DNA of 64,000 nt from Nocardia miyunensis NBRC 108239 (lineage in GTDB: Bacteria > Actinomycetota > Actinomycetes > Mycobacteriales > Mycobacteriaceae): positions 1-64,000 of the forward strand of contig NZ_BDBQ01000082.1 of assembly GCF_001613065.1 (NCBI RefSeq), read 5' to 3'. The notes beneath the pieces are model-generated. The model searched no databases. It had not been told where the DNA came from and worked only from the letters and a program-made list of their open reading frames with translations. Position 1 is the stretch's first letter; the number at the start of each line of letters is the position of its first letter. The translations under genes were made by a program, and so were the position numbers. This document shows positions 53,301-62,353 of this stretch, one piece after another.

Positions 53301-56300
53301 AGCCGAAGTCGCGGCGGCGGAACCGGCCAGCAGTGTCGCCACCTGATCCAGAGTCCGCAGGGTGCCCAACTGCTCGGGGCCCAGGCTCGGCAGATCCGGG
53401 AACCGTTCCTGCAACGTCCCGATGACCTGCACCCGCTTGATGGAATCGACGCCGAGATCCGCTTCGAGATCCATTGCGGGATCGACCATCTCGACCGGAT
53501 AGCCGGTCTTGTCGGAGACCACCTCTTGCAGCGCACGACGCAACGTCGCCACATCGACCGCAGGTGCCGCGGCACCGTTCGACGCGGCACCGTTGGAAAC
53601 GGCGTTGTTCGATGCGGCATCGGCCGCAGCGGTGCCGTTGACGGTGGAAGCTGCCGGACGAGCCGGTTCCTGCACGAAGGCGGAGGGAGCCGGAACAGCC
53701 TGCGGCACCGAACTTTCCGCCACCGGCGAAGCGACCGGAGCTTGCAGCGCGGGCCGCCGCACCGGCACCGGAGCGACCCGGTGCACCGGTGCCACCTCGA
53801 CACCATTCTCCAGCCCGGCCAGCTGAGCGAGCACCTCGCTGGCGCGAGAATGACTGTCGCTGACGGCGATTCCGTGATCCTTCACCGCCTCGATGGCCCG
53901 GACGGTACCTTCGTCCAGGCCACCCTGTGCGAGTGCACCGGCCAGACTCCGTGCCAGATCCAACTGACCGTCGAGGTATTGGCGGTGGGTGTCCAGATGC
54001 TGAACCAGCGCGGTGTCCAGAGCGGTGTAGTCCGGAACGGCGGTGGCCCCGGCGTCGCGGTAGGACGGTTGGGATGACACGAAATTCTCCGGAAGGTCGG
54101 TCGAGCGGACGACGTCCGGCTCGGCGGCGATAGCTGTAATAGTCTGCGAAACAGCGTCATTCGAGGACGACACCGGCAGCGCCGCCACCGGCTGCGGCGC
54201 GGCGGCGGTCACCCGGTAGCCGTCGCCGAGGGCGGCGGCATGGGCGGCCCGGCGGGTCTCGGGCACATATTCCGGCGCGGACAGGGTCACGGTCATACCC
54301 CGCTGCTTCGGCGGCGCGGCGGGTGCGGGCGCGGCATAGCGGTTGATCCCGCGAATGTCGAAGCCCAGCACCGCGAGTCGCACGGCTGCCCGCTTCAGGG
54401 TGAGGTCGCCGTCGCCGATCGGCCCGGAGTCGGTGGCGATCGCGATCACCTCGTCGCCGAGGGTGCGCCGGACCAGTGAGGTGAGAATCTGCTTGGGCCC
54501 GAATTCGACGAAGACGTTGCATCCCGCCGCACGCATCGCGCTCAGCGCGTCCGCGAACTCCACCGGCTTGCTGAGCTGTCCGGTGAGTATGTCCCGGTTG
54601 GCCGCGACATCGTCGCTGTATTCCGCGCCGGCGGAATTCGCGTAGACCGGAACCGCGGGCGCGCCGATCGACACCTCGGCCACCGCCGCGGCGAAGCGAT
54701 CCACCGCGTGCGCCACGTACGGGGTGTGGAAGGCTCCCGAGACCGGCAGCTCCCGGGTAGCGATCTCGCGCTGCGCGGCGCGGGCGGCCACCTCGGCGAT
54801 TCCGGCCGCACCACCGCCGATCACCACCTGATCGGGCGCGTTGTGGTTGCAGATCCACACATCGCCGACCCCGTCGATCAGCTCGGACACCACCTCGCGG
54901 GTGGCGCCGACCGCGGTCATGGTGCCCGCGTCCTCGCCCTCGGGCACCACCATGGCCGCGCCACGCGCCCGCGCCAGGGCGAAATAGTCGTCGGTGGACA
55001 CCGCGCCGGACGCCCACAGCGCGGTGAGCTCACCGAAGCTGTGGCCCAGCAGCCCGTCCGGCCGGAAGCCGAATTCGTTCAGTACCCGGAACTGGCCGAC
55101 CGCCAGCGCACCGATCGCCGGTTGCGCGAAATCGGTGCGGCGCAACAACTTTTCCTGCTCGGCCTGTTCGTCCTCGTCGAACGCCGGGGCCGGGAACACC
55201 ACGCTCGCCAGCCGCCGCGACGCCTCGGCGAAGGCCGCGTTGGCCGCGTCGAAGGCCGCACCGACGGGCGGATTGTTCAGTGCCGCGGTCGATCCCATAT
55301 CGACGTACTGGCTGCCCTGTCCGGCGAAGAGCGCACCGGCCACGCGCCGCGGCAGCGCCGCCGCGCGGAAGTGGATGCCCTCGGGATGATCCCAGGCCGT
55401 GGCGTCCGGATTGCGCAGCAGTTCCTCCGCCGCCAGATCGCGCAGGTGGTCGGCGTGCTCGTCATCGATGGCGACGAACCCGATCCGGGCGTGCGCCTCC
55501 GGAATGTCGCCGCCGTCACCGGGTTCGGTGGTGCGCATCGCTTCGGCCAGGCTCGCCACATCCGGCGCGTGCCACAGCTGGGCGCGCGGCACCCGGTGCA
55601 GCACCCGCTGCGCGGACCGATCGGCGTCGGCCTCCTCCAGAATCAGGTGAAAGTTGGTGCCGCCGAACCCCATTGCGGAGGCGGCCGCGCGACGCACCGG
55701 ACGTCGCGGATCGCGAATCCACGGCCGGGTGCGAGTGTTCACATAGAACGGCGCTGTCTCCCAATCGAAGTCGGTATTGGGCGCCTCCACGTTGATCGTG
55801 CCCGGCAGCACCTTCTGATGCAGCGCGAGCGCCAGCTTCATCACGCTGGCGGTGCCGGCCGCGCCCTTGGTGTGACCGATCTGCGATTTGACGCTGCCCA
55901 GCGCCGCGAACCGGGATTCCTCGGTCGCCTCGGTCAGCAGCCCGTTCAGCGCGGTCAGCTCGGTCCGGTCACCGACCGCGGTGCCGGTGGCGTGCGCCTC
56001 GATGAGTTCCACGTCGGCGGGCGAACATTCGGCGTCGCGGTAGGCGCGGTCCAGCGCGACCCGCTGGCCCTCGGCGCGCGGCGCGTAGATGCTCTTGGAC
56101 CGCCCGTCGCTGGAGGATCCCAGGCCGCGGATCACCGCGTAGATCCGGTTCCCGTCGCGGCGCGCGTCGGCCAGCCGGCGCAGCGCGAGCATGGTGATGC
56201 CCTCACCGAGCAGGGTGCCGTTGGCCTGATCGGAGAACGGGCTGATCCGCCCGGTCGGCGAGAGCGCACCGACCTTGCTGAAGCACATGTAGATGAAGAT

Positions 56301-57029
56301 GGTGTTCTCGGTGTCGACGCCGCCGGTGATCATCATGTCGGCGCGGCCGTCCTGCAACTCCGCGATCGCGGTGCGGATCGCCGCCAGCGAGGCCGCGCAG
56401 GCCGCGTCGACCGTGCAGTTCATCCCACCCAGGCCGAGCCGGTTCGCGACCCGTCCGGCGACCACATTGGCCAGCAGGCCGGGGAACGAATTCTCTTCCC
56501 ACGGTGCGAAAGCCGTGACGAACCGGTCGGCGATCGCGTCGGCGTCCTTCGCGCTCAGACCTACCGAAAGCGCGGCCTCCTTGAGCACCGGCGTGGACAG
56601 CCGCGCGGCCAGCGGATGCATCAGCGGTACCGGGCCGGTGGTGCCCAGCACGACACCCGTGCTCGCGGCGTCGTACCAGTCCGAGCCGACCGCCCCCGCG
56701 TCGACCAGCAGATCCCGTGCCACGCCCAGGCTCAGGGTCTGCATGGTGCTGGTGACCTCCAGCTGATTCGGCGGCAGGCCGAACTCCAGCGGATCGAAAT
56801 CGACGTCGGGCAGGAACGCGCCGCGCCGGGAGTAGGTCTTGTCCGCCGCCGCGGGGTCGGCGTCGTAATAGTCGTCGAGGTTCCACCGCGACGACGGGAC
56901 CTCCTCGATGCAATCGACACCGTCGACGATGTTCTGCCAGAACTGAACATGATTGTGGGCTCTGGGCAAGAGCCCCGACATCCCGACGATGGCGATCGGG
57001 TCGCGCGCCAGGCGTCTGTCGTCCGTCAC
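50388..57029 (-). CDS. pfaA: Pfa-type iterative synthase: KS-AT-ACP-ACP-ACP-KR-DH
   Basis: A 2213-residue megasynthase. Ketosynthase, about 8-470: active Cys211 in DAACAAS, His in EAHATGT and GHTKGAA. Acyltransferase, about 560-870: FAGQGSQ and GHSFGE (Ser near 666). Three near-identical carrier domains follow, with DLGVDSIKRV near residues 1190, 1290 and 1385. Ketoreductase, about 1660-1930: LLVTGGARGVTAL, then a Ser/Tyr region FTSVAGLFGNAGQADYAAAN. A C-terminal dehydratase-like hotdog, about 1950-2213, has HRIGEHIVLP and DPVCADLILQ. This is the PfaA order. The GTG at 57027-57029 is the start, 30 bases after the SGNH gene. It should build a chain by repeated condensation of malonyl units. 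Confidence 0.92.
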   Translation of the reverse strand: MTDDRRLARDPIAIVGMSGLLPRAHNHVQFWQNIVDGVDCIEEVPSSRWNLDDYYDADPAAADKTYSRRGAFLPDVDFDPLEFGLPPNQLEVTSTMQTLSLGVARDLLVDAGAVGSDWYDAASTGVVLGTTGPVPLMHPLAARLSTPVLKEAALSVGLSAKDADAIADRFVTAFAPWEENSFPGLLANVVAGRVANRLGLGGMNCTVDAACAASLAAIRTAIAELQDGRADMMITGGVDTENTIFIYMCFSKVGALSPTGRISPFSDQANGTLLGEGITMLALRRLADARRDGNRIYAVIRGLGSSSDGRSKSIYAPRAEGQRVALDRAYRDAECSPADVELIEAHATGTAVGDRTELTALNGLLTEATEESRFAALGSVKSQIGHTKGAAGTASVMKLALALHQKVLPGTINVEAPNTDFDWETAPFYVNTRTRPWIRDPRRPVRRAAASAMGFGGTNFHLILEEADADRSAQRVLHRVPRAQLWHAPDVASLAEAMRTTEPGDGGDIPEAHARIGFVAIDDEHADHLRDLAAEELLRNPDATAWDHPEGIHFRAAALPRRVAGALFAGQGSQYVDMGSTAALNNPPVGAAFDAANAAFAEASRRLASVVFPAPAFDEDEQAEQEKLLRRTDFAQPAIGALAVGQFRVLNEFGFRPDGLLGHSFGELTALWASGAVSTDDYFALARARGAAMVVPEGEDAGTMTAVGATREVVSELIDGVGDVWICNHNAPDQVVIGGGAAGIAEVAARAAQREIATRELPVSGAFHTPYVAHAVDRFAAAVAEVSIGAPAVPVYANSAGAEYSDDVAANRDILTGQLSKPVEFADALSAMRAAGCNVFVEFGPKQILTSLVRRTLGDEVIAIATDSGPIGDGDLTLKRAAVRLAVLGFDIRGINRYAAPAPAAPPKQRGMTVTLSAPEYVPETRRAAHAAALGDGYRVTAAAPQPVAALPVSSSNDAVSQTITAIAAEPDVVRSTDLPENFVSSQPSYRDAGATAVPDYTALDTALVQHLDTHRQYLDGQLDLARSLAGALAQGGLDEGTVRAIEAVKDHGIAVSDSHSRASEVLAQLAGLENGVEVAPVHRVAPVPVRRPALQAPVASPVAESSVPQAVPAPSAFVQEPARPAASTVNGTAAADAASNNAVSNGAASNGAAAPAVDVATLRRALQEVVSDKTGYPVEMVDPAMDLEADLGVDSIKRVQVIGTLQERFPDLPSLGPEQLGTLRTLDQVATLLAGSAAATSAPVPAPASAPGATADELRRALQEVVADKTGYPVEMVDPAMDLEADLGVDSIKRVQVIGALQERFPQLPSLGPEQLGTLRTLDQVADALTASSSATSAAASAPSASAASADELRSALKELVAEKTGYPVEMVDPAMDLEADLGVDSIKRVQVIGALQERFPDLPSLGPEQLGTLRTLDLIAARLAETAGGDADPKAEAAAGAPRYAIDLITVAPVDTLVDPYPSDAFAVVLGIGDDTGADCAAITDALRELGWTARHTTDPAALAADPVDAVLVVVGVATEWRAAQDILTEAILAAGRAVRVLRQAGQRAAFCTVTRLDGELGYRGDRDPVSALIGGIGGMVKTVAAEEPTLFCRALDIDPGLDAASAAARVVTELFDAATDTAEIGIDAAGVRRAPVPSRHASASTVTWVDPDRAPDPTTLSADDVLLVTGGARGVTALCVLALARRSPARFVLLGRTELAPEPEWAAGVADPDLKSAAVRALAGTGVTPREIDRSCASVRAVREIRSTLAELGDRAVYAAADVTDAEAVRAAVEPWRDTLTGIVHGAGVLADSMIADKTAESVTRVLRPKLAGLAAALAAVQRPRHLVLFTSVAGLFGNAGQADYAAANEALCRFATSWRTRHPDCHAVAIDWGAWDGGMVTPELRRLFRDRGIPLLAPETGVAAFAEQFTPACRADTVVLVGEAVALSSATPSPAPARVRRGLAGLTDEPVIAAHRIGEHIVLPATFALGALINVTERRLPGLTVTDVHDFEVVKGIVFDRPVDEVDIVADPADTADDQVTVSVRMLDGRTTHYRATLVCTRAPGEPPRITVPAGPGSAAEWIYQDGVQFHGPALQGLRRVRSASDIAMVFECALPATRVGAGAYGGRLHDPVCADLILQCPPVLGHRLVGAACLPLGIGRAEYYRRLPVSEPFLVVVDNPRGGSSFEVCIDATATDLDGTVLQRFSGVTVVTTPDLTEKFQTSVRQWQ

Positions 57030-57059
57030 AGGTAATCCTCTCGAACCTGGTAGGCCGCG

Positions 57060-57665
57060 TCAGGCGGCCACGGTGGTGGCGGTGGTCGACGAGATCGCGT
57101 CGGCCGCAGCGGCCGCGAAGACGCGATGTCCCAGCGAACTGGGGTGCAGCCCGTCCTCGGTCCACATCTCCGGCCGGGCCCACTCCGAGCGGGCCGCGAT
57201 ATCGATCAGCAGGGTTCCGGTCCGGTCGGTCACCTCGGCCAGCGCGGAGTTGGCGTAGGCGAACCGCTCGCGCAGCAGGTCCCGGAATCGGTCCGGAACC
57301 GGCAGCCGCGCCGGAATATCCGGGTAGGTGGCGGTGAAAACTGTTGCGCCGCTGCGATTCAGCGTGCTGAAGACGGTGGCGAGGTTGTCCGCGAAGCGAT
57401 TCCGGTCGTAGTCGCTGACCAGATCGTTCACCCCGACGACCACGCCGTACACCGTCGCCCGCGCGGACACCGCGGCGGGCAGCTGCCGCTCCACCACGGT
57501 CGAGGTGGTAGCGCCGTGGACGCCCAGATTGCGGATGGCCCCGCCCCGCAGGCCGAGCTGACTGCCCAGCCGCGGCACCCAACCACGAAAAGCGCCGTCC
57601 GGCCGCACATCTCCGCGACCCTCGACGAAGCTGTCACCGATCGCGGTGAACGCCACCCCGGTCAT
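57060..57665 (-). CDS. SGNH/GDSL hydrolase
   Basis: A 201-residue SGNH hydrolase. Block I is IGDSFVEG (catalytic Ser), block III VGVNDL, and block V DGLHPSSLGH (catalytic Asp-x-x-His). No signal peptide. Its start overlaps the stop of the FAD oxidoreductase (ATGA), and the Pfa synthase begins 30 bases later. In this setting it may act as a releasing or editing esterase for the synthase product; a function on another ester is possible. Confidence 0.87.
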   Translation of the reverse strand: MTGVAFTAIGDSFVEGRGDVRPDGAFRGWVPRLGSQLGLRGGAIRNLGVHGATTSTVVERQLPAAVSARATVYGVVVGVNDLVSDYDRNRFADNLATVFSTLNRSGATVFTATYPDIPARLPVPDRFRDLLRERFAYANSALAEVTDRTGTLLIDIAARSEWARPEMWTEDGLHPSSLGHRVFAAAAADAISSTTATTVAA

Positions 57666-58915
57666 GCCGGTACTCCCGCGTCGCGGGTCAGGTGCCGGCG
57701 ATCCGAGGGGAAGCCGACCTTCTCGTACAGCTCCGCCAGCTCGGCCTCGCCGAAGAACTTGTCCGGCGAGTACAGGCCCGCGATCAGGCCGAAGAACTTG
57801 GTGGAGTAGTCCGGGCTCATGCTGGTCGCGCGGAACACCGAGTCGTAGTACGGGGTCAGCGACAGCTCCGAAATGCTCTGTGTCAGTTCGTAAGTGCTGG
57901 CGCTCTGCGCGTCGCGCTCGCGCTGGTACTCGGGCAGGGTCTGCTCGAACGGCCGCACCCCGGACAGGCTCTCGTCCACCAGATCCGACAGCAGCTGGGC
58001 GTACTTGAAGGCGTCGGTGATGCCCCAGCCGGTGAACGGGTCCTTGTGGTATCCGGCGTCGCCGACCAGCGCCCAGCCCGGTCCGAAGGACTGGCGGCGG
58101 TAGTTGTCCGGGTACAGCATCGGCCGGAACGGCTCCACCCGCTTGCCCGTATCCCGCAGTCGCGCACCGATTTCCGGATCGACCTGATCCACGATCTCCT
58201 GCACACCGGCGTCCGGGTCGGCCCGGAACTCCCGGAACCGGTCGCGCTTGCGCATGACCGCCACCAGGGCCTGGCCGTCGTGGGTGGGCCAGGAGGCGAA
58301 CTGCTGCTCACCGAAACCGGTGCGGTGCTGCATCCCCCAGTCGACGCCCTCGTAGTAGGAGTAGAACACGAAGCACGCCGCGGGCGAGCCCTCGTAGACC
58401 TGCGCGCCGACCTGCTTGGCGACCGTCGAGTTGGCGCCGTCCGCGCCGATCACCAGCTTCGCCTCGAACTTCCGCTCGGGGCCCTCGCCGCCGCGGCCGC
58501 GCAGGCCGGTGACCCGGTCGCCGTCGAATTCCAGTCCGGTGACGGTGAATCCCTCGATCACCTCGGCCCCCGCGCCGCGCGCGGCGTCCACCAGCAGCCT
58601 GTCCAGCACGGTGCGGCGCGGGCAGTAGACGGCGTCGATGCCGTCGGCCGACGTGTCGGCGAAACCGCTGATCACGATGTCGGTGTAGGTGAAGTTCAGG
58701 TGCCGCACGGGCGGGCAGCCGGTGGCGACCAGCTGGTCCAGCAGCCCCCACGACTTCAGCAGGCTCAGGCCCGCCTGGTGGATGTAGTGAGTGGAGACGG
58801 TGTCGCTCGGGAAGGTGGCGCGGTCCACGGCGAGCACGCGGTATCCCTTACGCGCCAGCAGCATGGCAAGCGGTGCCCCCGCGACGCGAGTTCCGACCAC
58901 GATGACGTCGTACAT
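57662..58915 (-). CDS. FAD-dependent oxidoreductase of the Pfa operon
   Basis: A 417-residue flavoprotein of the PHBH/geranylgeranyl-reductase-like superfamily. The nucleotide loop is VVGTRVAGAPLAML (GxR in place of GxG), with IGADGANSTVAK and WALVGDAGYHKDPFTGWG as the later FAD motifs. It is not closely related to the FAD monooxygenases at 24253 and 27324. The ATG at 58913-58915 starts the conserved part; upstream in-frame codons to 59062 overlap the preceding gene's end region. It likely oxidises or reduces the synthase product, reaction unknown. Confidence 0.87.
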   Translation of the reverse strand: MYDVIVVGTRVAGAPLAMLLARKGYRVLAVDRATFPSDTVSTHYIHQAGLSLLKSWGLLDQLVATGCPPVRHLNFTYTDIVISGFADTSADGIDAVYCPRRTVLDRLLVDAARGAGAEVIEGFTVTGLEFDGDRVTGLRGRGGEGPERKFEAKLVIGADGANSTVAKQVGAQVYEGSPAACFVFYSYYEGVDWGMQHRTGFGEQQFASWPTHDGQALVAVMRKRDRFREFRADPDAGVQEIVDQVDPEIGARLRDTGKRVEPFRPMLYPDNYRRQSFGPGWALVGDAGYHKDPFTGWGITDAFKYAQLLSDLVDESLSGVRPFEQTLPEYQRERDAQSASTYELTQSISELSLTPYYDSVFRATSMSPDYSTKFFGLIAGLYSPDKFFGEAELAELYEKVGFPSDRRHLTRDAGVPA

Positions 58916-59058
58916 GTGCCCATCACTTTCGGTAGAAGAATTCCGATTTCGAGTTTGTTCGCAACGTCGTCCGAGAACTACCGGCGGCCACTGCAATTCA
59001 TCGGCCGATCGGTCCCGGCTATCGCACCGGAGAAATTTCTCGACGATTTTCGGCAGGT

Positions 59059-60741
59059 TCACTCACGCGCAACATAAAGTTGTCGGATATCGTCGGCATA
59101 CGCCTCGGCGATGGCGGCGCGACGCAGTTTCAACGACGAGGTCAGCAATCCGTTCGCGATCGTGAAATCACCCGCGACGATCCGGAACGCGCGAATCGAT
59201 TCCGCCCGGGAGACCAGTTCGTTGGCCTCGTCCACCGCCGCCTGCACGGCAGTGGCCGGATCGGCGTCCGGATGTTCGGCGCGCCACTGCTCGGCGCGCT
59301 CGGCGTCCAGGGTGACCAGCGCGGTGACGTAGGCGCGGCCGTCACCCAGCACGATGCAGTTGCTGACCAGCGGGTGCAGGCGCACCCGGTCCTCCAGCGG
59401 GGTCGGGGCGACGTTCTTACCCCCCGAGGTCACCAGAATCTCCTTCTTGCGCCCGGTGATTCGCAGATACCCGTCGTCGAGTTCGCCGATGTCGCCGGTG
59501 TGCAGCCAGCCGTCGGCATCGACGGGCCGCTGCTCCTGCGCCGCCCCCCAGTAGCCGGGCGTCACGTGCGGGCCGCGCACGAGCACCTCCCCGTCCTCGG
59601 GGGCGATGCCGACCGCGGTGCCGGGAATGGGGCGGCCCACGGTGCCCAGCCGGTTGGTCTCCGGCGCGCTGACGGTGACCGCGGTGGCCGCCTCGGTGAG
59701 GCCGTAGCAGTTCAGGATCACCACCCCGACACCGGCGTAGAAACCGGCCGTCGAATCGTCCAGCGACGCACCGCCGCAGATCACGTACCGCAACCGTCCG
59801 CCCAGGGCCGCCGCCACCGGTTCCACCGGCGGCGCCGGATCGCGCCTGCGCAGCAGTTCCAGACCGCGCGTCACGGCGTCGCGCTCCGCATCCTCGGCGA
59901 GCAGCGTCCGGCAGTGTTTGCGAATCTTCTCCAGCCCGTAGGGAATCAGCGGCAGGAAGGTGGGCCGCAGCCGGGCCAGCGCCGGGACCAGATCCGGAAT
60001 CCCCGGCAGCAGATAGGTTTCGGTGCCGCCGAACAGGCACGCGAACAGCATGGTCTGGCCGAAGACGTGCGAGAGCGGCAGCGCCAGCACGGTCGTCCCG
60101 CCGAACACCGACCCGGTCTGGCGCACGGTATTGGCCGCCGAGGTGTACATGTTGCGGTGAGTGATCATGCAGCCCTTGGACAATCCCGTGGTGCCGCTGG
60201 TGTACACGATCATGGCCAGGTCGTCGGCCCGGATCTCCGCGAGCGGCTCGTCCGCCGGGGTGGCGATCGCAGGCTCCCTGACGGCCCAGTCGGCGATCCG
60301 GGTGAACGTCCACACCGCACGCGCGCCGACGGCCAGCAGGCGCGCCACGTCGTCCTCGGTCTCGGCCGCGAAGAAGGTACTGCCGCTGTCGGTCAGGATG
60401 TGCTCGATCTGGCTGGGCGAGGAGGTCGGGTAGATCGGGACGACGATCGCGCCCAGCGCCAGCACCGCGCAATCCAGCAGCGCCCATTCCACACTCGTGC
60501 GGCCCAGGATCGCGACCCGATCCCCTTGCCGCACACCACGTTCGGCCAGCGCCGAGGCCAGGGCCCGGACCCTGCTGTCGACCTCCGCCCGGGTCAGCAC
60601 CGTCCCGTCCGGGTAACCGAGCGACAGCCGGTGCGGATCCCGCCGGGCGCCGTCGGAAACGATCGAGTACAAACTTTCGAAATTCGCGGGCGCGATGCCG
60701 CCCTCGGTGACCGATATCTCGATGCCAGAGACTGTATTCAC
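59059..60741 (-). CDS. Acyl-CoA ligase (FadD15-like)
   Basis: A 560-residue long-chain acyl-CoA synthetase type enzyme. YTSGTTGLSKGCMITH (A3), NCYGLTEAATAVT (A5), TGDIGELDDGYL and GRKKEILVTSGGKNVAP (A8 with the LC-FACS linker pattern) are present, and the C-terminal Lys lies in SSLKLRRAAIAEAY. Unlike the two FAALs it is of the classical CoA-forming type and no stand-alone ACP is adjacent. It starts at a GTG (60739-60741) 88 bases after the LysR gene. It may activate a starter for, or the product of, the Pfa synthase. Confidence 0.88.
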   Translation of the reverse strand: MNTVSGIEISVTEGGIAPANFESLYSIVSDGARRDPHRLSLGYPDGTVLTRAEVDSRVRALASALAERGVRQGDRVAILGRTSVEWALLDCAVLALGAIVVPIYPTSSPSQIEHILTDSGSTFFAAETEDDVARLLAVGARAVWTFTRIADWAVREPAIATPADEPLAEIRADDLAMIVYTSGTTGLSKGCMITHRNMYTSAANTVRQTGSVFGGTTVLALPLSHVFGQTMLFACLFGGTETYLLPGIPDLVPALARLRPTFLPLIPYGLEKIRKHCRTLLAEDAERDAVTRGLELLRRRDPAPPVEPVAAALGGRLRYVICGGASLDDSTAGFYAGVGVVILNCYGLTEAATAVTVSAPETNRLGTVGRPIPGTAVGIAPEDGEVLVRGPHVTPGYWGAAQEQRPVDADGWLHTGDIGELDDGYLRITGRKKEILVTSGGKNVAPTPLEDRVRLHPLVSNCIVLGDGRAYVTALVTLDAERAEQWRAEHPDADPATAVQAAVDEANELVSRAESIRAFRIVAGDFTIANGLLTSSLKLRRAAIAEAYADDIRQLYVARE

Positions 60742-60829
60742 GGCTTCGAATTCTTCTCGGCGACGACATATCCTGTCCCGGCCGCGAGTGCGGTTTCTAC
60801 CGCGCGAATGTCAGGGGCTATCGAAGTGG

Positions 60830-61762
60830 TCAGGCCGAAATCGGCGGGGCAGTATCGATCTCCGGTACATCGGGGAAATCCACACAATCCAGAAACAGCG
60901 AGACGGCCGGATTCGTCTCCTCCGCACTCCACACCGCGTACAGATCGAGAGTAGGTACGGGATCCAGCAGTTTCACCGCCACCGAGGCGTTACCCGGCAC
61001 GACCATCCCCATCGAGATGGCACGCGGCAGCGAGGCGAACCCGACCAGCGGGCGCACCGAGACCATGTGCGCGGTCGCCCCCGGATCGTCGGCCACCTGG
61101 GCGACGGTCAGCGAGATGCCGTTGTCGGCCGCGGCCCGCAGGATCGAGTCGTACATCGCCGGACACTGATCCCGCGCGAACAGCACGCACTGCTGGCTCG
61201 CCAACTCGGCGAACCGGACCCCGCGGCGGTCCGCCCAGCGATGCCGCCGGCCCACCACCGCCACCAGGGGCACCCGGTGCAGCAGTCGCCGGTAACGGAA
61301 CTCGGCGGTACTGGGGTGTCCGTACACGAGCGCGATGTCCAGTGAACCGTCCGAGAGTCCGGCCATTTGCGGACCGGTTCGCTTCTCCCACAACGACACA
61401 ACGATGTCGGGATGCTCGTCGGTCATCCGGGCCAGCGCCTCCGGCAGCACATGGCGGCTGGCCGGCAGGTTGTACCCGATGTTGAGGGTGCCCGCCCGGC
61501 CCGCCGCGGTGGCCCGCGCCGAACGTGCCGCCCGCTCCAGCTGGGCGACGATCTGACGGGCCTGGCTCTCGAATTCCAGTCCGGCCGCGGTCAACCGGAC
61601 CTCGTGCGAGTTGCGTGCGACCAGCTGCACGCCGAGTGATTTCTCCAGCTTCTGAAGCTGCGCACTCAGACTGGGCTGAGTCAGGTGAAGGCGCTGGGCT
61701 GCGCGGCCGAAGTGCAATTCTTCGGCGATGGCGATGAACGAGATGAGATGTCGGATCTCCAC
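60830..61762 (-). CDS. LysR-family regulator
   Basis: A 310-residue LysR regulator. The helix-turn-helix is at the N-terminus (EELHFGRAAQRLHLTQPSLSAQLQKLE, about residues 12-40), and the rest is the periplasmic-binding-protein-like effector domain. The GTG at 61760-61762 is preferred because GGAGGGAG lies six bases upstream; the frame is open to 61894. It is immediately upstream of the Pfa operon on the same strand, so it is a good candidate for that operon's regulator. The effector is unknown. Upstream, 61763-62051 shows no gene. Confidence 0.9.
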   Translation of the reverse strand: MEIRHLISFIAIAEELHFGRAAQRLHLTQPSLSAQLQKLEKSLGVQLVARNSHEVRLTAAGLEFESQARQIVAQLERAARSARATAAGRAGTLNIGYNLPASRHVLPEALARMTDEHPDIVVSLWEKRTGPQMAGLSDGSLDIALVYGHPSTAEFRYRRLLHRVPLVAVVGRRHRWADRRGVRFAELASQQCVLFARDQCPAMYDSILRAAADNGISLTVAQVADDPGATAHMVSVRPLVGFASLPRAISMGMVVPGNASVAVKLLDPVPTLDLYAVWSAEETNPAVSLFLDCVDFPDVPEIDTAPPISA

Positions 61763-62051
61763 AGCCGGCTCCCTCCGTGTACCCAGCACGGTAGCCCGGA
61801 CAGGTAACTGAGGATGAATCACACTTTCCCGGCAGGCTGCGTCTGCGTTGCCAACCCGTGAACCACCCGCCGCACCGGCCCCGCCCCGCTGCACAGACCC
61901 CCGGGAGCGCGGCAGTCAATACAATCACAGATCTCCCGCCGCCGCGACCCCGGCGACCGCCCGAACCTCGTGTGACACGGGCGATTCGAGGTCGTACTCG
62001 AACTGGTCGAACGCACAGTTGTGGCACGGATGCCGTGATCAAAGGTTCAAG

Positions 62052-62306
62052 TCAGCTCCCGCACACCGGAGGGTGATTCGCGTCACTCCCCTCGAGGACA
62101 GTCAGCGCGCCCTCGAGTGTGGCGCGAGCCGTGTGGTCGGTTGCGCGCAGTTCGTCCGGCGAGGTTCCGCCGCAATGCATCACGGCCAGCGACTGGTTCA
62201 CCGCCACGAGCAAGCGCGCGAGGTGATCGGCGTCCGGCGCATCGGCCGCGGCCAGTACCTCATGCATCCGCTGGTGCCGCAGTTGCAGCAGCGCGCGGAC
62301 TCTCAT
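62052..62306 (-). pseudogene. C-terminal remnant of a TetR-like regulator
   Basis: An 84-residue frame: MRVRALLQLRHQRMHEVL, then HLARLLVAVNQSLAVMHCGG and SPDELRATDHTARATLEGALTVL. This reads like the last two or three helices of a TetR ligand-binding domain. There is no DNA-binding helix-turn-helix upstream: the next 100 bases are the promoter region of the aldehyde dehydrogenase. A normal TetR protein is about 200 residues, so I treat it as decayed, though a free-standing small protein cannot be excluded. A perfect operator-like palindrome is still present 48 bases from its start. Confidence 0.5.
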
Positions 62307-62353
62307 CGATCGACCCGTTCGGCGAATCGAGCCGGAAGCGCCACGAGACTCGT

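Noticed and set aside
60738..60932. A 64-codon frame between LysR and the acyl-CoA ligase
   Set aside because: It overlaps the LysR end, has no motif and no ribosome site; probably a leader region.
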